From Echinococcus granulosus (lineage: Eukaryota; Platyhelminthes; Cestoda; Cyclophyllidea; Taeniidae), in the NCBI RefSeq assembly GCF_000524195.1, contig NW_020170487.1:1-64000 (forward strand): a stretch of 64,000 nt of DNA. The letters run 5' to 3'. Shown in pieces: positions 36,576-49,000 of the stretch (position 1 is the first letter of the stretch; each line of letters opens with the position of its first letter). The notes below the pieces were generated by a model. The model searched no databases. It saw only the letters and a list, made by a program, of their open reading frames with translations, and was not told the DNA's origin. A program made the translations under genes and the position numbers.

Positions 36576-39500
36576 ATGGCAATGGAGGGCAATTACTTAC
36601 AGTCCCACCCCCACCCCAATCCACATGCTTATTCGGGTCTCGCAGATCACGCCACCGATCTCACTGCCCATGGCGTAACTTCGCACCACTCACACGGTGC
36701 ATTCCTTCTCCCTCCGGCTCCAGCCCACTACCACCACCATCCCCAGACGCTTGGAGCCAACGACGGTGCTGCTCCTCCAGACACTACCCTCCACTATCAT
36801 CACTGCCTTTTCTCTGAACCCTCTGTCCCATGGGACACCTCCGCCCAGCAAGCCTTCAATCACCATCAGCAGCAGCAACAACAACCACAGCAACCTCAGA
36901 ATGAGAGCCAGTCATGTTCTCATGAAGACTTCTTCACGGAAAAACAGCCCGACCCTATGTCAGTCTCGTATTGGAGCGATAAACTTCCCTCTCCTGCTTT
37001 TGGCGCCAATTGGGAGCCGGAGGCCTACCCAGGGGCTTATTCTCTGGCACCAAATGACGCACCCTTCTATCCAGAGTTTCAGAGCTCTTCACCCTTTCCA
37101 CCCTTGCCTGGAGCTCATTCGCTAATTCCGCAACAAAGGATATCGTACTTCCGTGGACCCTCTCCTTCTCAGTATGCATTGGGTAGGTCGGTGCCTGCAG
37201 CACCCCAGAGTTACAGTGGAATGGAATCCTCCAGTGATGCTTGCCTTTCCTCTAACAACACTACAGAGAGTTCTGAAGCAGTAAATGGAAGTGGCCATCC
37301 ACAAGAGGGAGACGTTAAACCCACTCTGCCTCCGATTGAATACTATTCGGACAGGCAGGAGTTCACCGAGCCTCTGAGAGAGTGCAAGGAAGTGGCGGGG
37401 AGGGCGGAAGAGGTGGAGAACGAGGAGGTAGAGGGAGAGGAGGAGGATGGTGAGGAGGCGGAGGGGAGTGCGGTGAGTGGAGACAGAGTGATTCAATGTG
37501 AAGATGACGCGGCATTAGGACAGGAAGGGGGATCTAAGGAAAGCAACCTGAACTTGATTAATGGAGGGGATCCGAAAGGTTCACACAAGGAATCCAGTTA
37601 GTTAAAGATGTATTATTTTATTCATTAGAGGTATTAGGCCCTTATTTTATTTTTCAGCAGGATTTAATCTTGAGTTAACGTCCCACAGAGGGGAATAACA
37701 ACATGCCTATGCCAAATAAACACGGACCATTATTTGTTCGGTCTATGCATTATTATTTTACAGCCTTAATTTTCTCTTTTAGTTTCTTAAAGTTAATACC
37801 AATCTGTTTAGTTTTATATTTAGTATTAGGCTTAAGCGTTATTATAAGAATACTACACTTGATATTCCCATAATTTTTTAACATGAAATTTACACAAAAC
37901 CTGGATATTTTTACAGAGGCTGAAGTAAATTAATTTTAGGTGATTCATAAATTGCATACAGAATATTTTGCTATCTACGGTGGACATGTCTATACATTAT
38001 ATCAGCCAACATTTACTAAAGCCCTATTCTGCGACTTTAATGCCTCATTTTGTATTCAACAACATTCAAGCTATCCAACTTTGAACCATTTATGCACGTG
38101 TTTGCGATTTTTTCGCTATTTTATAATTAATTTTACGAAGTTTTTCTTAAATATATGGATTTGATAATTTCAAGAAGTACTAAAACCCAAAAAAGTTATG
38201 GCGACCTGGATTTGAGATGTAGAAGCACGAAATATTGGTGGATTGTCTCAACGCCTTATAAGTAATCTTTGAATTTCTCTCGTAACTTCCACCTCTCTTT
38301 TCTGCCCTGTTGGAAGAAAGCACTTTCCGCCCGTAGGTGTTTGAGCTCCTCAGGCCTTTTTGCCTATTTTAATCTCAAAACAACACATCCGCATCATTTG
38401 TTGGTCCAGTTTTACCAAGCCAAGGTATGATTGCGCGCTACGTAATGTTTAGGACATCCAACCAGATTTCCTCAACAAAACAATGATGATTAAAGAAGTT
38501 CCTTTAGGAGATTGCATGGATTACTTTTTTTCTCTTCACGCTTGTTTGAATGAAATGAAACATTGTATCCAGTAACTTTATTTCGATAGCCAACTTATGT
38601 GCATCTCTACCCGCTGTTTTCACTTCTGATCACAAACGAGACTTGAACGCTCTTCAGCTCCACTCAATGCACGTTATTAAAGTTAATGAAACTTCCTGGA
38701 GCTAATTTCTACTCCATGTAACTTTTAGGTAGTGGAAGACGTTCAGAAAAGCCGCCATACTCCTACATCGCGTTGATTGCAATGGCGATCCGAGCCTCAC
38801 CGAATAAGCGCTGCACACTGAGTGAAATCTATCAGTACCTGCATAGCAAGTACCCCTTTTTCCGCGGCAGCTATACGGGCTGGAAGAACTCAGTGCGACA
38901 CAATCTCTCGCTGAACGAAGTGTTTATCAAATTACCCAAAGGTTGGTCCTCTCCTCATTTACCATTTGGCCAGAGAGGGCGGACAGACAAGAGACTAACG
39001 GAAGCATCAACGGGTTGCACACATTCACATTTCAAGCATACACACCCAGAGAGAGAGAGAGAGAGATTTCCGTACAGAATGCACATACGCGCGCACGTAT
39101 ACTATGCCTTCGCATTATGATGTGAACGCATACGTGCGCTCGTTCGGAGGCTCGAGCGGACGAACGGCGGACGCACAATTGTGCAATCGATCGATCGGTG
39201 AACGCACGTGTGTGTGACCGCGCGCTGGTGCGATGAATCGGGGGTAACAGTGCGTAAACAAGCCTCAGAGGTAGACACAGTGACGAGAAGAAGAGGAGGA
39301 AGTGGAGGCTGAAGAGGAGAGGGGTGGGCGTTGGGCCGGGCGAGATGTCACCGGTCATGTTGGTATGAAGGTGTGATAGAGGCCCGTCTTTAACCGGAAA
39401 ACACATAAATACTACCGGGGAGTAACTTTTAACAAGAGCCCTCTAGCCTACGACAACGCACTTAGGGCTATCCGGGATTTAATCGCTAATGACTAAGGCC

Positions 39501-42351
39501 TCACACTTAAGGCATAATCTGCCTAGGCATAAAAGTGCAACTTTCGAATGGCAAAGGAAACATTCAAGTTTCGGAGGCTATTCGAAACTTAAGTAAGGAT
39601 CCTAAAAACAAGCATGAATAATCCGCTAATAATCCATGAAATGAAGATGCAAAACAACAAACTTTATATGGACTAGCGGTTAAATCGCAATTAGTATTTA
39701 CAAAAATACGTAAATTTTGAAGGATCAGTTTTAACGGGAGGTCAAATGCATCATCAATTCCGTCTATTATAGAGGTGTATCTATAAAATAATCATTTACT
39801 GCTCAATAGCATTCATTGAATAAAATCCGATCACGTTCAAAGCAAAAACTGCGTACGTGAAAGGTGAAACAAGAGCCTGAATATAGAATAGAGGAGAAAT
39901 TTGCCTTTAACTCCATCGTAAGTTGTGTTGTTGAACAGTAAACTGAAAATTAGACAGCGAATATGAATATTGGTCTTCTGCATATGTGTATTTAACAAAT
40001 GAATTTAACTGATTTTAGGAATGGGAAGGCCGGGAAAAGGCCACTACTGGACTATAGATCCAACCGCAGAGTTTATGTTCCAAGATGGTGCCTCACGTAG
40101 AAGACCTCGAGGCTTTCGTAGGAAGTGTTCCCTCAGTTCAGCAAGCGCTGTTGCAGCTGCTGCCGCTGCGGCAGCAGTGGTGCCGAGTGGGAGTCAGGAT
40201 GGTCAAGTATCAACCGCTCCCTTCAATCAACTGCCAAACCCCTGCGTCCTCATGGGGTCCGATGTAGCCTTCTCACAGTTTCTTCTCCCTAGTATGCACA
40301 TCTCCGCCAACTCTTCATCCCGAAATCCTTCCGTGGGAACTCCTCCTAATTCTTCCAATGAAACTGAGTTAAGGTCGACTGAGGATGAGAGAAACGTTGC
40401 TGGGGGAGTGTTCTACACACCAAGCAGTGCTGCTGTCCCATCAGGAGGAGCAGGAGGTAGCAACTTTTACAACGCCTCCATGGAACATCAGTACCAAAAT
40501 GCAGCGGCTTTCGTTCATCAGCACTTTCCAGAGGAAGTGCAACAGCCCCTAAAGGCAGAGTCTCAGTCTCCGCACTGCGAGGGTCCAAACTCACTCTACG
40601 GGATTCTCTCATCGGTTAGTACCGCTGCTCCAGTCAACGCTGGAGTTGCGATGTGGTCGGAGAATCCGGACGCTCGGCGATCGTTATACTCCGCCTCTAA
40701 CGAAGCGAACGCGGAAATACAGCACATGTTTGATAGCAGACAATTTAGTATGCCGTGGAAGGCCTGGGAGCCTAGTTCAGGTGATTGTAAACCTTCTTCA
40801 CCGCAGTTTCAACCGCCTCATCTGCCCACAAGTGCCGTTGAGTCAGCGGCGGTGGAGTCGGCGGTGGCGTCGCAAAACAGCAGCCCTGCGCCCCTCTTAC
40901 ATCCACATCTGTCACAATCACTTCTCATGCAAGCTTCCCCTGAGTTGAAGAACACTTCCATACCCTGTAATGGTGAGTTTTCGATCCCTCTGCCTCTGTG
41001 TGTGCGTGTGCTTGTCCACCAGATTTAATTACCTCTCTTTCTGACAATCATTTATGTGCCTTACATTGTAATTTTACTTCCATATGTGAACTGCTTAAAC
41101 AGTTCTTTAGCAAATAGTACGCCCGGTTCCGGAGTTTAATGCAAGAGCTTTTGGGATTTACCTAAATGAAAACAGAGAAATCATAAATTCAAAGTATTTA
41201 TTTTAGTGGTGATACATACATATTCATGCCATCTCCGACCCTTACCATTCTTTAATTTACATCATATTTATATGATATGACTTTTATCACAACAGGTTCT
41301 CCTCCTCACAACCTAAGTGTCTGGTTTGTTATAATCCAGACTCACTGCAGTGATGTTAGAATTTAGTTTTGCAAATTACCGCTAGTTCGCACATTCAAGA
41401 CTTGGTGGATGACTTTTGAGCCTTAGTTAAATCAGAAACGAGCAAAGTGATGGATCAAAAGCAAGGGTGTAAACACGCTATAATCCAATGGTCTGCGATT
41501 TTCCCATTCAAAAGTAAACTTCCCACAGAATGCACATGCTCATATTAGGCGTTGAAACGGTTAAATACAGTTATTACCATGGCAACTCACAGCTGCCCAT
41601 CGCCTGGACCTTTTGATAGATGGTGATTTGCTGTAGCACACCCCTTTTTTGTAACGGTCACTGGTGCTAAATTACAATCTTTCCATTTAATGAACACTTC
41701 ATTGATTAAAAATAAGCAAACTGGCTGAGGTACAGCTATGAACGGTATGCTGTTGGCTATAATCAATTGTTACTAGGATTTCCAACAAACAATGGCTAGT
41801 AAATTAATGGATCTTGACTTCCAATTTAATTTCAAAGATGGGGGCTCCTGAAATGTGTGAACGCTGTAGCCTTCTTGTTTAGACTTGTAAACGTACCGAG
41901 TAGGACCTATTTTTTGAAATAAATTACGATTTCATTTTCCCTGTCTTAGACTGTGAACCTCACTACGGAAGCGCTCGATGACATAGTGAGAAGGTGAAGA
42001 CAAGCTGAGGCCCCAAAATGCCTGTTTTTCTGTTGATTTTACTTTTTCACAAAAACAACCTCATCCACTGTTTGTTGATTTCGAAGGGACCAAAATAATC
42101 TCGTGCTTTGTTGACCACAATCGCGTCGATATGATAATCGCTCTCTCGCCCTCCCCTGTTCTCTCAATACCTCACGCATCATTCCAGCAGTGTACATACA
42201 TGACGACTACTACGACGGCGATCAGCTATACGGTCGTATTGCCACCCGCCCACCCACTCACTCACTCACTTTTAGATCGTTCTCTTCGCCCCCTCGATCA
42301 TCCCATGCCCCCACTTTTTCTATTCACTCTGATCCAAGTACGTTCGGATAA
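36576..42351 (+). CDS. foxF: Forkhead box F transcription factor
   Basis: Proposed exons: 36576-37596, 38729-38941, 40019-40972 and 42188-42351 (or from 42191). They total 2352 nt, giving 783 residues and a stop. The forkhead domain begins at about residue 346 ([15 protein letters not shown], then [18 protein letters not shown]). It is split after KLPK and continues in exon 3 as [15 protein letters not shown]. The following [11 protein letters not shown] is the hallmark that distinguishes FoxF from other Fox classes. FoxF factors pattern visceral mesoderm and muscle in animals. The N-terminus is long (about 340 residues), His/Pro/Gln-rich, and ends in an acidic stretch. Exon 3 encodes a poly-Ala run soon after the domain. 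Exons 1-3 are firm. The last exon ([13 protein letters not shown], ending in PSTFG) is inferred from an in-phase acceptor (CATTCCAG) and an open frame. The start is the first ATG of the frame. Confidence 0.93.
39049..39066 (+). repeat. (GA)n microsatellite in foxF intron 2
   Basis: A short perfect GA run inside the second intron, followed by a CpG-rich stretch up to about 39240. Confidence 0.85.
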
Positions 42352-43108
42352 TTCCTTTTTTATATGCATACAATAATTAATCATTCCCATTCATTTTGAT
42401 CTTCTTTTTTAAACAACGGTCAATATAAGTTGTTTCTAGAGCGTTCGAGGAGTCAAGTGACATAAGGTGAGTGGTTGATGCTACTTAAAATGAAACAGTA
42501 GAATGGAAAATCATATCCGACCGCCCAGATCAGCTGCTAGATGACCTAGCCTAGACTATCGGCAATATTTTAACTAATCCGAGCTAACGACAAATTGCAT
42601 TAATACATACAAGATAAAATATTTAGCCATTCCTAGCTTTACAGACCATCAACAACTCACATTTACTATATCACACTCAGCTTCAGGTCTGCTTCCATAC
42701 TGTATGCTGCTCAGTTCTAAATTCATTAGATATGCCTGCGAATATTCGTTATTAAATAGTTTCCTAGAAGTTCTGGGTTCGGGGCCAGAAGCCCGAGTAA
42801 ATTACGTTCCATTTAATTCCCCTAACTCTTTACTTTAAAAGAGGCAAGCTAAATTGTTGCCGAATATGTGGGCTAAATTTGTTGTTGAAAAACTCCAATT
42901 GAGGTAGAAAATAGGGATTTTAAAGAGCCACTAAATTTCAAAATTACCCTGAAATGTCTCATAAGGAACTTACACTTAATCAATGAGTTTAGCTAGAAGG
43001 TGTCAGCCAGCAAAAGACTGAAGTCTCATATTAAACAATTTTGATCACAAATACTGATATGAATTAGTTAGTGATAAAAATCGAATCAGCACGTGAATTC
43101 ACAAATTG
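42352..43108. other. Intergenic region between foxF and the 43-kb orphan gene
   Basis: The two genes converge here, so this stretch should hold both 3' untranslated regions. It is AT-rich. I see no exact AATAAA close to either stop, and no coding frame of note. Confidence 0.5.
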
Positions 43109-45016
43109 TCAGGCTACCTTCCTAGCCATGGAAAGTGACGCTTTCTTGGCTAAGCCGGCACGTGGTGGAGGAGGATGACGAGGGATGGAGCTTTTTCTAG
43201 GCGTATGTGGATGAGTATTTGCGGAGGTACGGCCAGATTCGAGATCAGGAATTCGTCGACCTGGAAGTGCCGTCACCGGTGACTTTCGACCATTGCCTAC
43301 TCCGTGTCTGACCTCTTTAGAATGACCCAATTTACCACTGGTCTTTACCACGGGACGCCTAGAGAGCGTGGATTAATCATAGCCAAAGGTCAAACAACCG
43401 AAGCAAGTGCAAGAAAAAGAGCTGGATACTTAAATGTCAATTGTTAAGGCGGACGAAAAGTTTATGCTGAGACAGTGGATAGCAAAAGCCTTTGAGAATT
43501 AGAAAAATGTGGTGTTAAACAGGATATCTAGAAGCCACACCAGTTATATATAAGATTGTTAATGCAGAACTAAATAGGCGCGTTACAGTATACATTCTCC
43601 TACCAAGATAATTAAATTTGAAAATGGGACATCGGCATTCTCCAGATCCTCACATAGATATCTGCAAGAATGGCACCCTTTCCTGTTACTCAGTCTATTC
43701 ATCTAACTACCTAAAACATCTCCGCGCAAATGCATCCAGATCATGACAGAACAGTTGCTTGACAATTCTATACTCACATTTTGAGTGGATGAAGTCTCCT
43801 TAGAGAGGGAATTCTGTTGAAGCTGCTTGCAGCGGTCGTGACCATTGAGGAGGTTAGTAGAGGCCTCTGGACGTTTGCTGTGGGTCTAAGAGTCTGCAAG
43901 ATGCCACACAAAGGGATTTCTGAGGCACTCGACTGAGTGTCCTCCTTTCCGCAGCGTTGCATTGTTGGGAGTTCCCTCAATTTTTTGTCAACTACATCCT
44001 CCTCCCATTCCCCTGAGATGGGCGCCTCAGGATCGCTCTCATTATCGGAAACTGAGTTAAGACTAAGAGAGGTCAGTTCCGTCTGCATTTGATCCCGCAT
44101 AATTGAGCAAGTCGTCGAGGAGAGTTCACTACCAACACGACCTCGTGGTGTGCAGCGTTCACATCTATGGTTAAAGCGTGAACTCAGAATTCTCGATGCA
44201 TTCACGTTGCTGTCTAAACCACCCTCATTCTCCCCTTGATTCATCCAAGTTAGCTCACTGACCGTCTTTAGCTTTTCTTCACTGGTAGTGATTTTGGTTT
44301 GGACACTGCCGGTCAAGCTTGACAGTACCATTGTCTGAGAAAGAATTATAAATTAGGGATTACTTAACCAGTAAGATTAAAAAAGTGCAAAAAACCCACA
44401 AATCGCGATATTATTCAAGGCAGTTTTTTAGTATTTTCATTTGCTTCATTTATTACTCACGGCTAAGATTTCGTTGCGCTCAGCGTTTTGACATTTCAAG
44501 CCGCTAATTTAATGTTGAATTAAACCACAACTTCACCTGATGTATGAACATAAGCTAAAAGGAAGAATATATGCACTATCAAATAAAGACGCGCCAAAGC
44601 TTCAGAGTCTCCTAGAAACTTGTAGCAAATGAATAAGATCATATTTATGAATGAATATTAAGTGTACATGGTACAAACCTGTAGATTTCCGAGTTTTTTC
44701 TTCATTAGTTGTAGTTCAATACTAATAAGATGCCTTGAGGTACAAAAACATGCGTTCCTAATTATCAACAAAAGAGTTTGAAAACAAAACAAGATAACCC
44801 GATAAGAGTATTAGGGGGCCTAAGCCTCTCATATTGCTGAGAATATATAAAAGCCTAAGTCTAAGCCTAAATAAAACTTGGTTCTAGGTCAGTCAATTTT
44901 GTAACACTCCTTTTCTTCTTTAACAAAGCCATAATAATATGCCCATTAAACAAATTGTAAAACAGCATAAACAAACCTGATTTTATCAAGGGAATGTGAG
45001 TGGTCGCGGAAGCCAT
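43109..45016 (-). CDS. Uncharacterised protein with acidic middle and basic Pro/Ser-rich C-terminus
   Basis: I do not recognise this protein. The two 3' exons are well supported: 43778-44334 and 43109-43358, joined in phase 2 through a GTGAGT donor and a CTCTCTAG acceptor. Upstream, 44679-44721 (IELQLMKKKLGNLQ, helical) joins in phase. A start exon at 44973-45016 or 44977-45016 (ATG in GAAAATGGCT) is only tentative, because it needs a weak GTTTAT donor to stay in frame. The full model gives about 297 residues. The middle is Ser-rich and acidic (SVSDNESDPEAP, GEWEEDVVDKKL). The C-terminus is basic and Ser/Pro-rich (TPRKSSIPRHPPPP, KKASLSMARK), a composition common in microtubule- or chromatin-binding proteins, which is only a suggestion. 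It lies head to head with WDR3, about 1 kb apart. Confidence 0.5.
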
Positions 45017-46004
45017 TTTCGACGTCTAGGATGCAAAATACCCCAACATAGGAATATAAAACGATTACGATTCTGTTAAGTCTTTTATCAGTAATAATAT
45101 GTGAAGTATGACATTATATTATTTAAGGAAACGAAGACGAAAGTGTCAAATCCTCATAAGCAACACTATAAACACGCCTATTTCACAAAGACTCGTAATG
45201 TCCGATTGATCTTTTTCAGAATGGCTTCTAAACGGATGAAAGTACAATAATTCATTTACATTTGTGTGCAAGATGACTTTATTCGGAAACAACCAACAAA
45301 CCACTCAATTTCAGCAATCACTGAATCTGTAAATTCAGTAAAATGCTTAAAGTGCTCAACAACCGAGTTCCCGCCATCGGAAGATAATAAGGCTAAAGTT
45401 GAGAATGATTCAATCTGATTCATCGACAAAAATGACACTTTACTTCTGCCACAATTTCTTCGACCTCCTCTACGAGATTGAAACCAATAAGTGATTTCAC
45501 TTCGTAATGTTCCTCTTTGGGGAACCTATCCTGTATTTCACCCCATATTGTTTGTATTCTCATTTTCTTTTTAAAGTTAGTTAAGCAGTGCTTTTTTCCT
45601 TTAAGCGGTATTTTTTGTTACGGTTACACGTTGTTTGCTTACAAAGAAAAACGACGCTCAAGGTGAAAATAATCTTCTACTGCATGTTATGAAAATGTTT
45701 AACAATTCTTAAAATCGCGTGATTTTTTGCAGTGAAACTGTATTTTCAATCAATAATGAGATGCTTACGCGTAATTTCTAAGAATGCAGACAAAGTGATT
45801 CCCACCAGCTTTCCTCACTTTCAATTCAAGCATTTCATTTAGCGCTATAAAGTTCATTTTTTGCTTGTGCTCATTTGATAAAGGGTCATTTTTATCTAAC
45901 CATTTTTAGATTTTCTGGACACACCAATAAAAACTCTAAATACTTTCAGACAGTATGTTAATTATCTGTCCCCTTGCCGTAGTGCTTGAAAGCCGTGGTG
46001 AGGC
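45017..46004. other. Divergent intergenic region before WDR3
   Basis: About 990 bp, AT-rich, between the proposed start of the minus-strand orphan gene and the plus-strand WDR3 start. It may contain both promoters. A 60-residue frame at 45256-45438 has no support. I see no strong core promoter motif. Confidence 0.45.
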
Positions 46005-49000
46005 ATGCCGATCACGAATACCTATCGTCGATATACGGCTGATGGAACATTTGGAATCATTGCTAATGATTCTGTTCCAATTAAATATGTTAAAGACGTG
46101 AACGGGAAGGCTGGAAAGTTGTGTGTCACTGGGACCGGTTCCACCGTTTCTCTATGGAATCTCCACACTTCCCTCTCTGTGAGTTAAATATTTTTTTAAT
46201 GGAATAGTCTGGATCTCTTTGTAGAAATTCGGGAAACCGTTTTATATCCGTACTGGCTGTCAACTATGAGTCCGGCTCTACGGATACCCTTGTTGGCGTT
46301 GGATACATGGATGGCTGGGTCACAGTGTTTTCATTACACTCGGGAAAAGAGGAGGCCTCATTTCGAGCTGGTTCTCACCGAGTCACATCACTTGACATAT
46401 CGGGCTCATCTGTTGCCTGTGCTTCAGTAAGACAGCACGGATCTTATGATTTTTTTAGGAGTCTGAATTACATATTCTGGACATTATCTCAGGAGGCGGA
46501 TATCGCTTAAAGGGTCATCGTGGTGCCGTCACTTCAGTTAAAGTCATACCAAATAACAATATTCTGATCTCTGGGTGCGTTGTTGCTTACTGTCTTTCAC
46601 AAGTTAATTATTCTTGGATCACAAAGTACTTTTAAAATTCTTTAGCGGTCGCGACACTTTTATCAAGTTCTGGTGTCTGAAAACACAGCACTGTTTTCTT
46701 ACTCTCACTGGCCATCCTGGACCTGTTTGGGACGTTGCCTTATCTGCCAACTGCAAAATCTTGGTAACTGGGAGTTCTGACACCAACTTGCGGCTATGGA
46801 AGATAAAGTACAATGTAGGATTCCTGTCTTTATTGTTTAATTTTACTATGTAGTGTTCTTTTTTATAATTTGTCTTATTGTAGAACAGAGTTGGTGAAAA
46901 GGGCGAAAGTGACTTCCTGAATGTCTCGGACGCGCAACGGTTGATCGAGGACAATCTCGTTCAATCAATTCCCCTTGCAGACTACAGTTCGCTACTGGAA
47001 ATAGAATTCCGTGGAACAATTCCACGAAAATCTGTTAAGCGGGTGTTCTCATTGACTTTTGATCCGAGTGGTCGGTATTTGGCTTGCCAGGTCAATAGCC
47101 ACTTTTCTTCAACTTTATTGCAATAATTTCATGTATTGAAATGTCATCATTTTGATTTTAGACTCTGGATAAGGTTCTTGAAATTTTTGTTTTGCTTAGT
47201 GAGGCTGAGCGTCAGTCTCGTCTGCGAAAGAAGCAAAAGAAGGCCAGAAAGTAAGCTCAAATGGGGATTGTTAATATTTGCCTTGTAAGTAGACGTAGAA
47301 TGCCTAATCTTTTGTCAAATAATAAATCATGCTGTCACTTCCTCATAGGCTGGGATCGATAGACCCACCAGCGGTTAAGTTAACGGCAGAAGACGAACTC
47401 CGTTGCATTTACCGAATCGCTCTACCTGCAAAGCTCTCTTCTTGCGACATTCGTGTGTCCCATTTCAATCCCATGACTAGGGAAACTGAAGATCGACCTC
47501 GCATCTCAATCTTACATGTAAGTTGAGTGGACTGCCGCCTCAAACGCTCGATAGGATTTGGTATTTTCTTTTCTCCCTTTCAGATCCTCTGTTCCTACCG
47601 AAACAACCTCGTGGAGGAGTACAGCCTGAAGGTTCCCGTGACGTTGCCCACTCGACCCGTCCTTCTCTCTGGTTGCGTCTCTCGACTCCCAGAAGCCAAA
47701 CAGAAGGCGATGGCAGTGGAGTCGACCGGGTGTGAGCTACGTCTTGCTGGGCGCATCTCAAATCTTGGCCATCGTGCCTTCCCTCTCAGCTGTCAGATTA
47801 CCGAAGACGGCTTTGGCGTTTTTACGCTGGCTCATGGGGAGGGTAAACTGTGGAATCGGTTAGTGAAGTTACACTTTTTTACTGTAGTTGCTAAGACGAG
47901 AGGAACTTGTTAAGATGTCCAGTCATTGTTTTACGAATTGACTATGTCATGTTTTTTTATTCTCTTCATGAGAAATAATCGTACTTAGTCAGTGTTAATG
48001 CATTCATTAGAAGAAGGCATTATCTGCCTTACACTTACGCATATGCTGCGGATGATGTTTTCAGCCAAAGTAGATGACCTGCTATGCAAAAGATGCACTC
48101 GATGCTTGTGAACACATTTACGAGTCAAAAAAAGATATGAAGCAACCTTCCACTTGGCAAGTTCTTATTAGTGCCTGCTGGGTTATTTTAGTACTGCTAG
48201 TACCGATGTGACTCAGTCTAAACCTTGGTAAACTGGTATTAACTGCTTTTTGATTATTTCCACTAGTACTGTTTTATGTTGCTCTCGCCTCAGCTTCACT
48301 GGGCCACTGACTCTCCGTGTTTTTTTTCCTCTGAAATTTGTCTTGGGGTTTTTTTGCAAATTTATTTTCACCGATTCTACGGCGTGCAGATACTTGCGTA
48401 TTTTTACTAGAATTCCGTGCATATTGGATAGTACTTCAGTCTTCTTAATGCGGGAGTATTACAGTTGTCATTATAATCTCTCATCCCCGTTTCCTGTTTT
48501 CTCCCACTACATCATTCGTCGTATCGAACCAAAACTAATTTTAAAGAATAGACCTGGGTAGAACACACTATCCTAACTGGGTTTGAATGCTCATTGCATT
48601 TAAATATTTGGAGTTAACTGGTCTCTCGTACTATACTTTGCGATGAACGGTAACTTCAACGGCTGATTTTTTGCTCTTTATATCTATTTAAACTACCCAT
48701 TACTGGAATACCATGAGCAGCTTCGCTTTTCTGTTCGTTAAAAGTATCAGTTCTTGAAAGTGGTTTGAAATCAGGCTGCGACTGATTTGCTTTCCCTACG
48801 AATAGGTTAAACCAAACGTGCCTTACAACGATAGATTGGAGTTCTGTGGAGTTGAAAAGTACACCACTTTCAGGGGAGGAAATCTCCAAAGTGGAGAACG
48901 AGGCGGAGGATGATGCGATGATGAGTAGGAAGGTGTCTCTGAAGTCTCTAAAAGCCACCGCTTTTGTACTTGCTCCCGGTAGTCGACATGTCGCTATTGG

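Noticed and set aside
38943..39125. Read-through frames after the forkhead exon
   Set aside because: They run into the GA microsatellite within intron 2; the forkhead domain continues at 40019 in correct phase.
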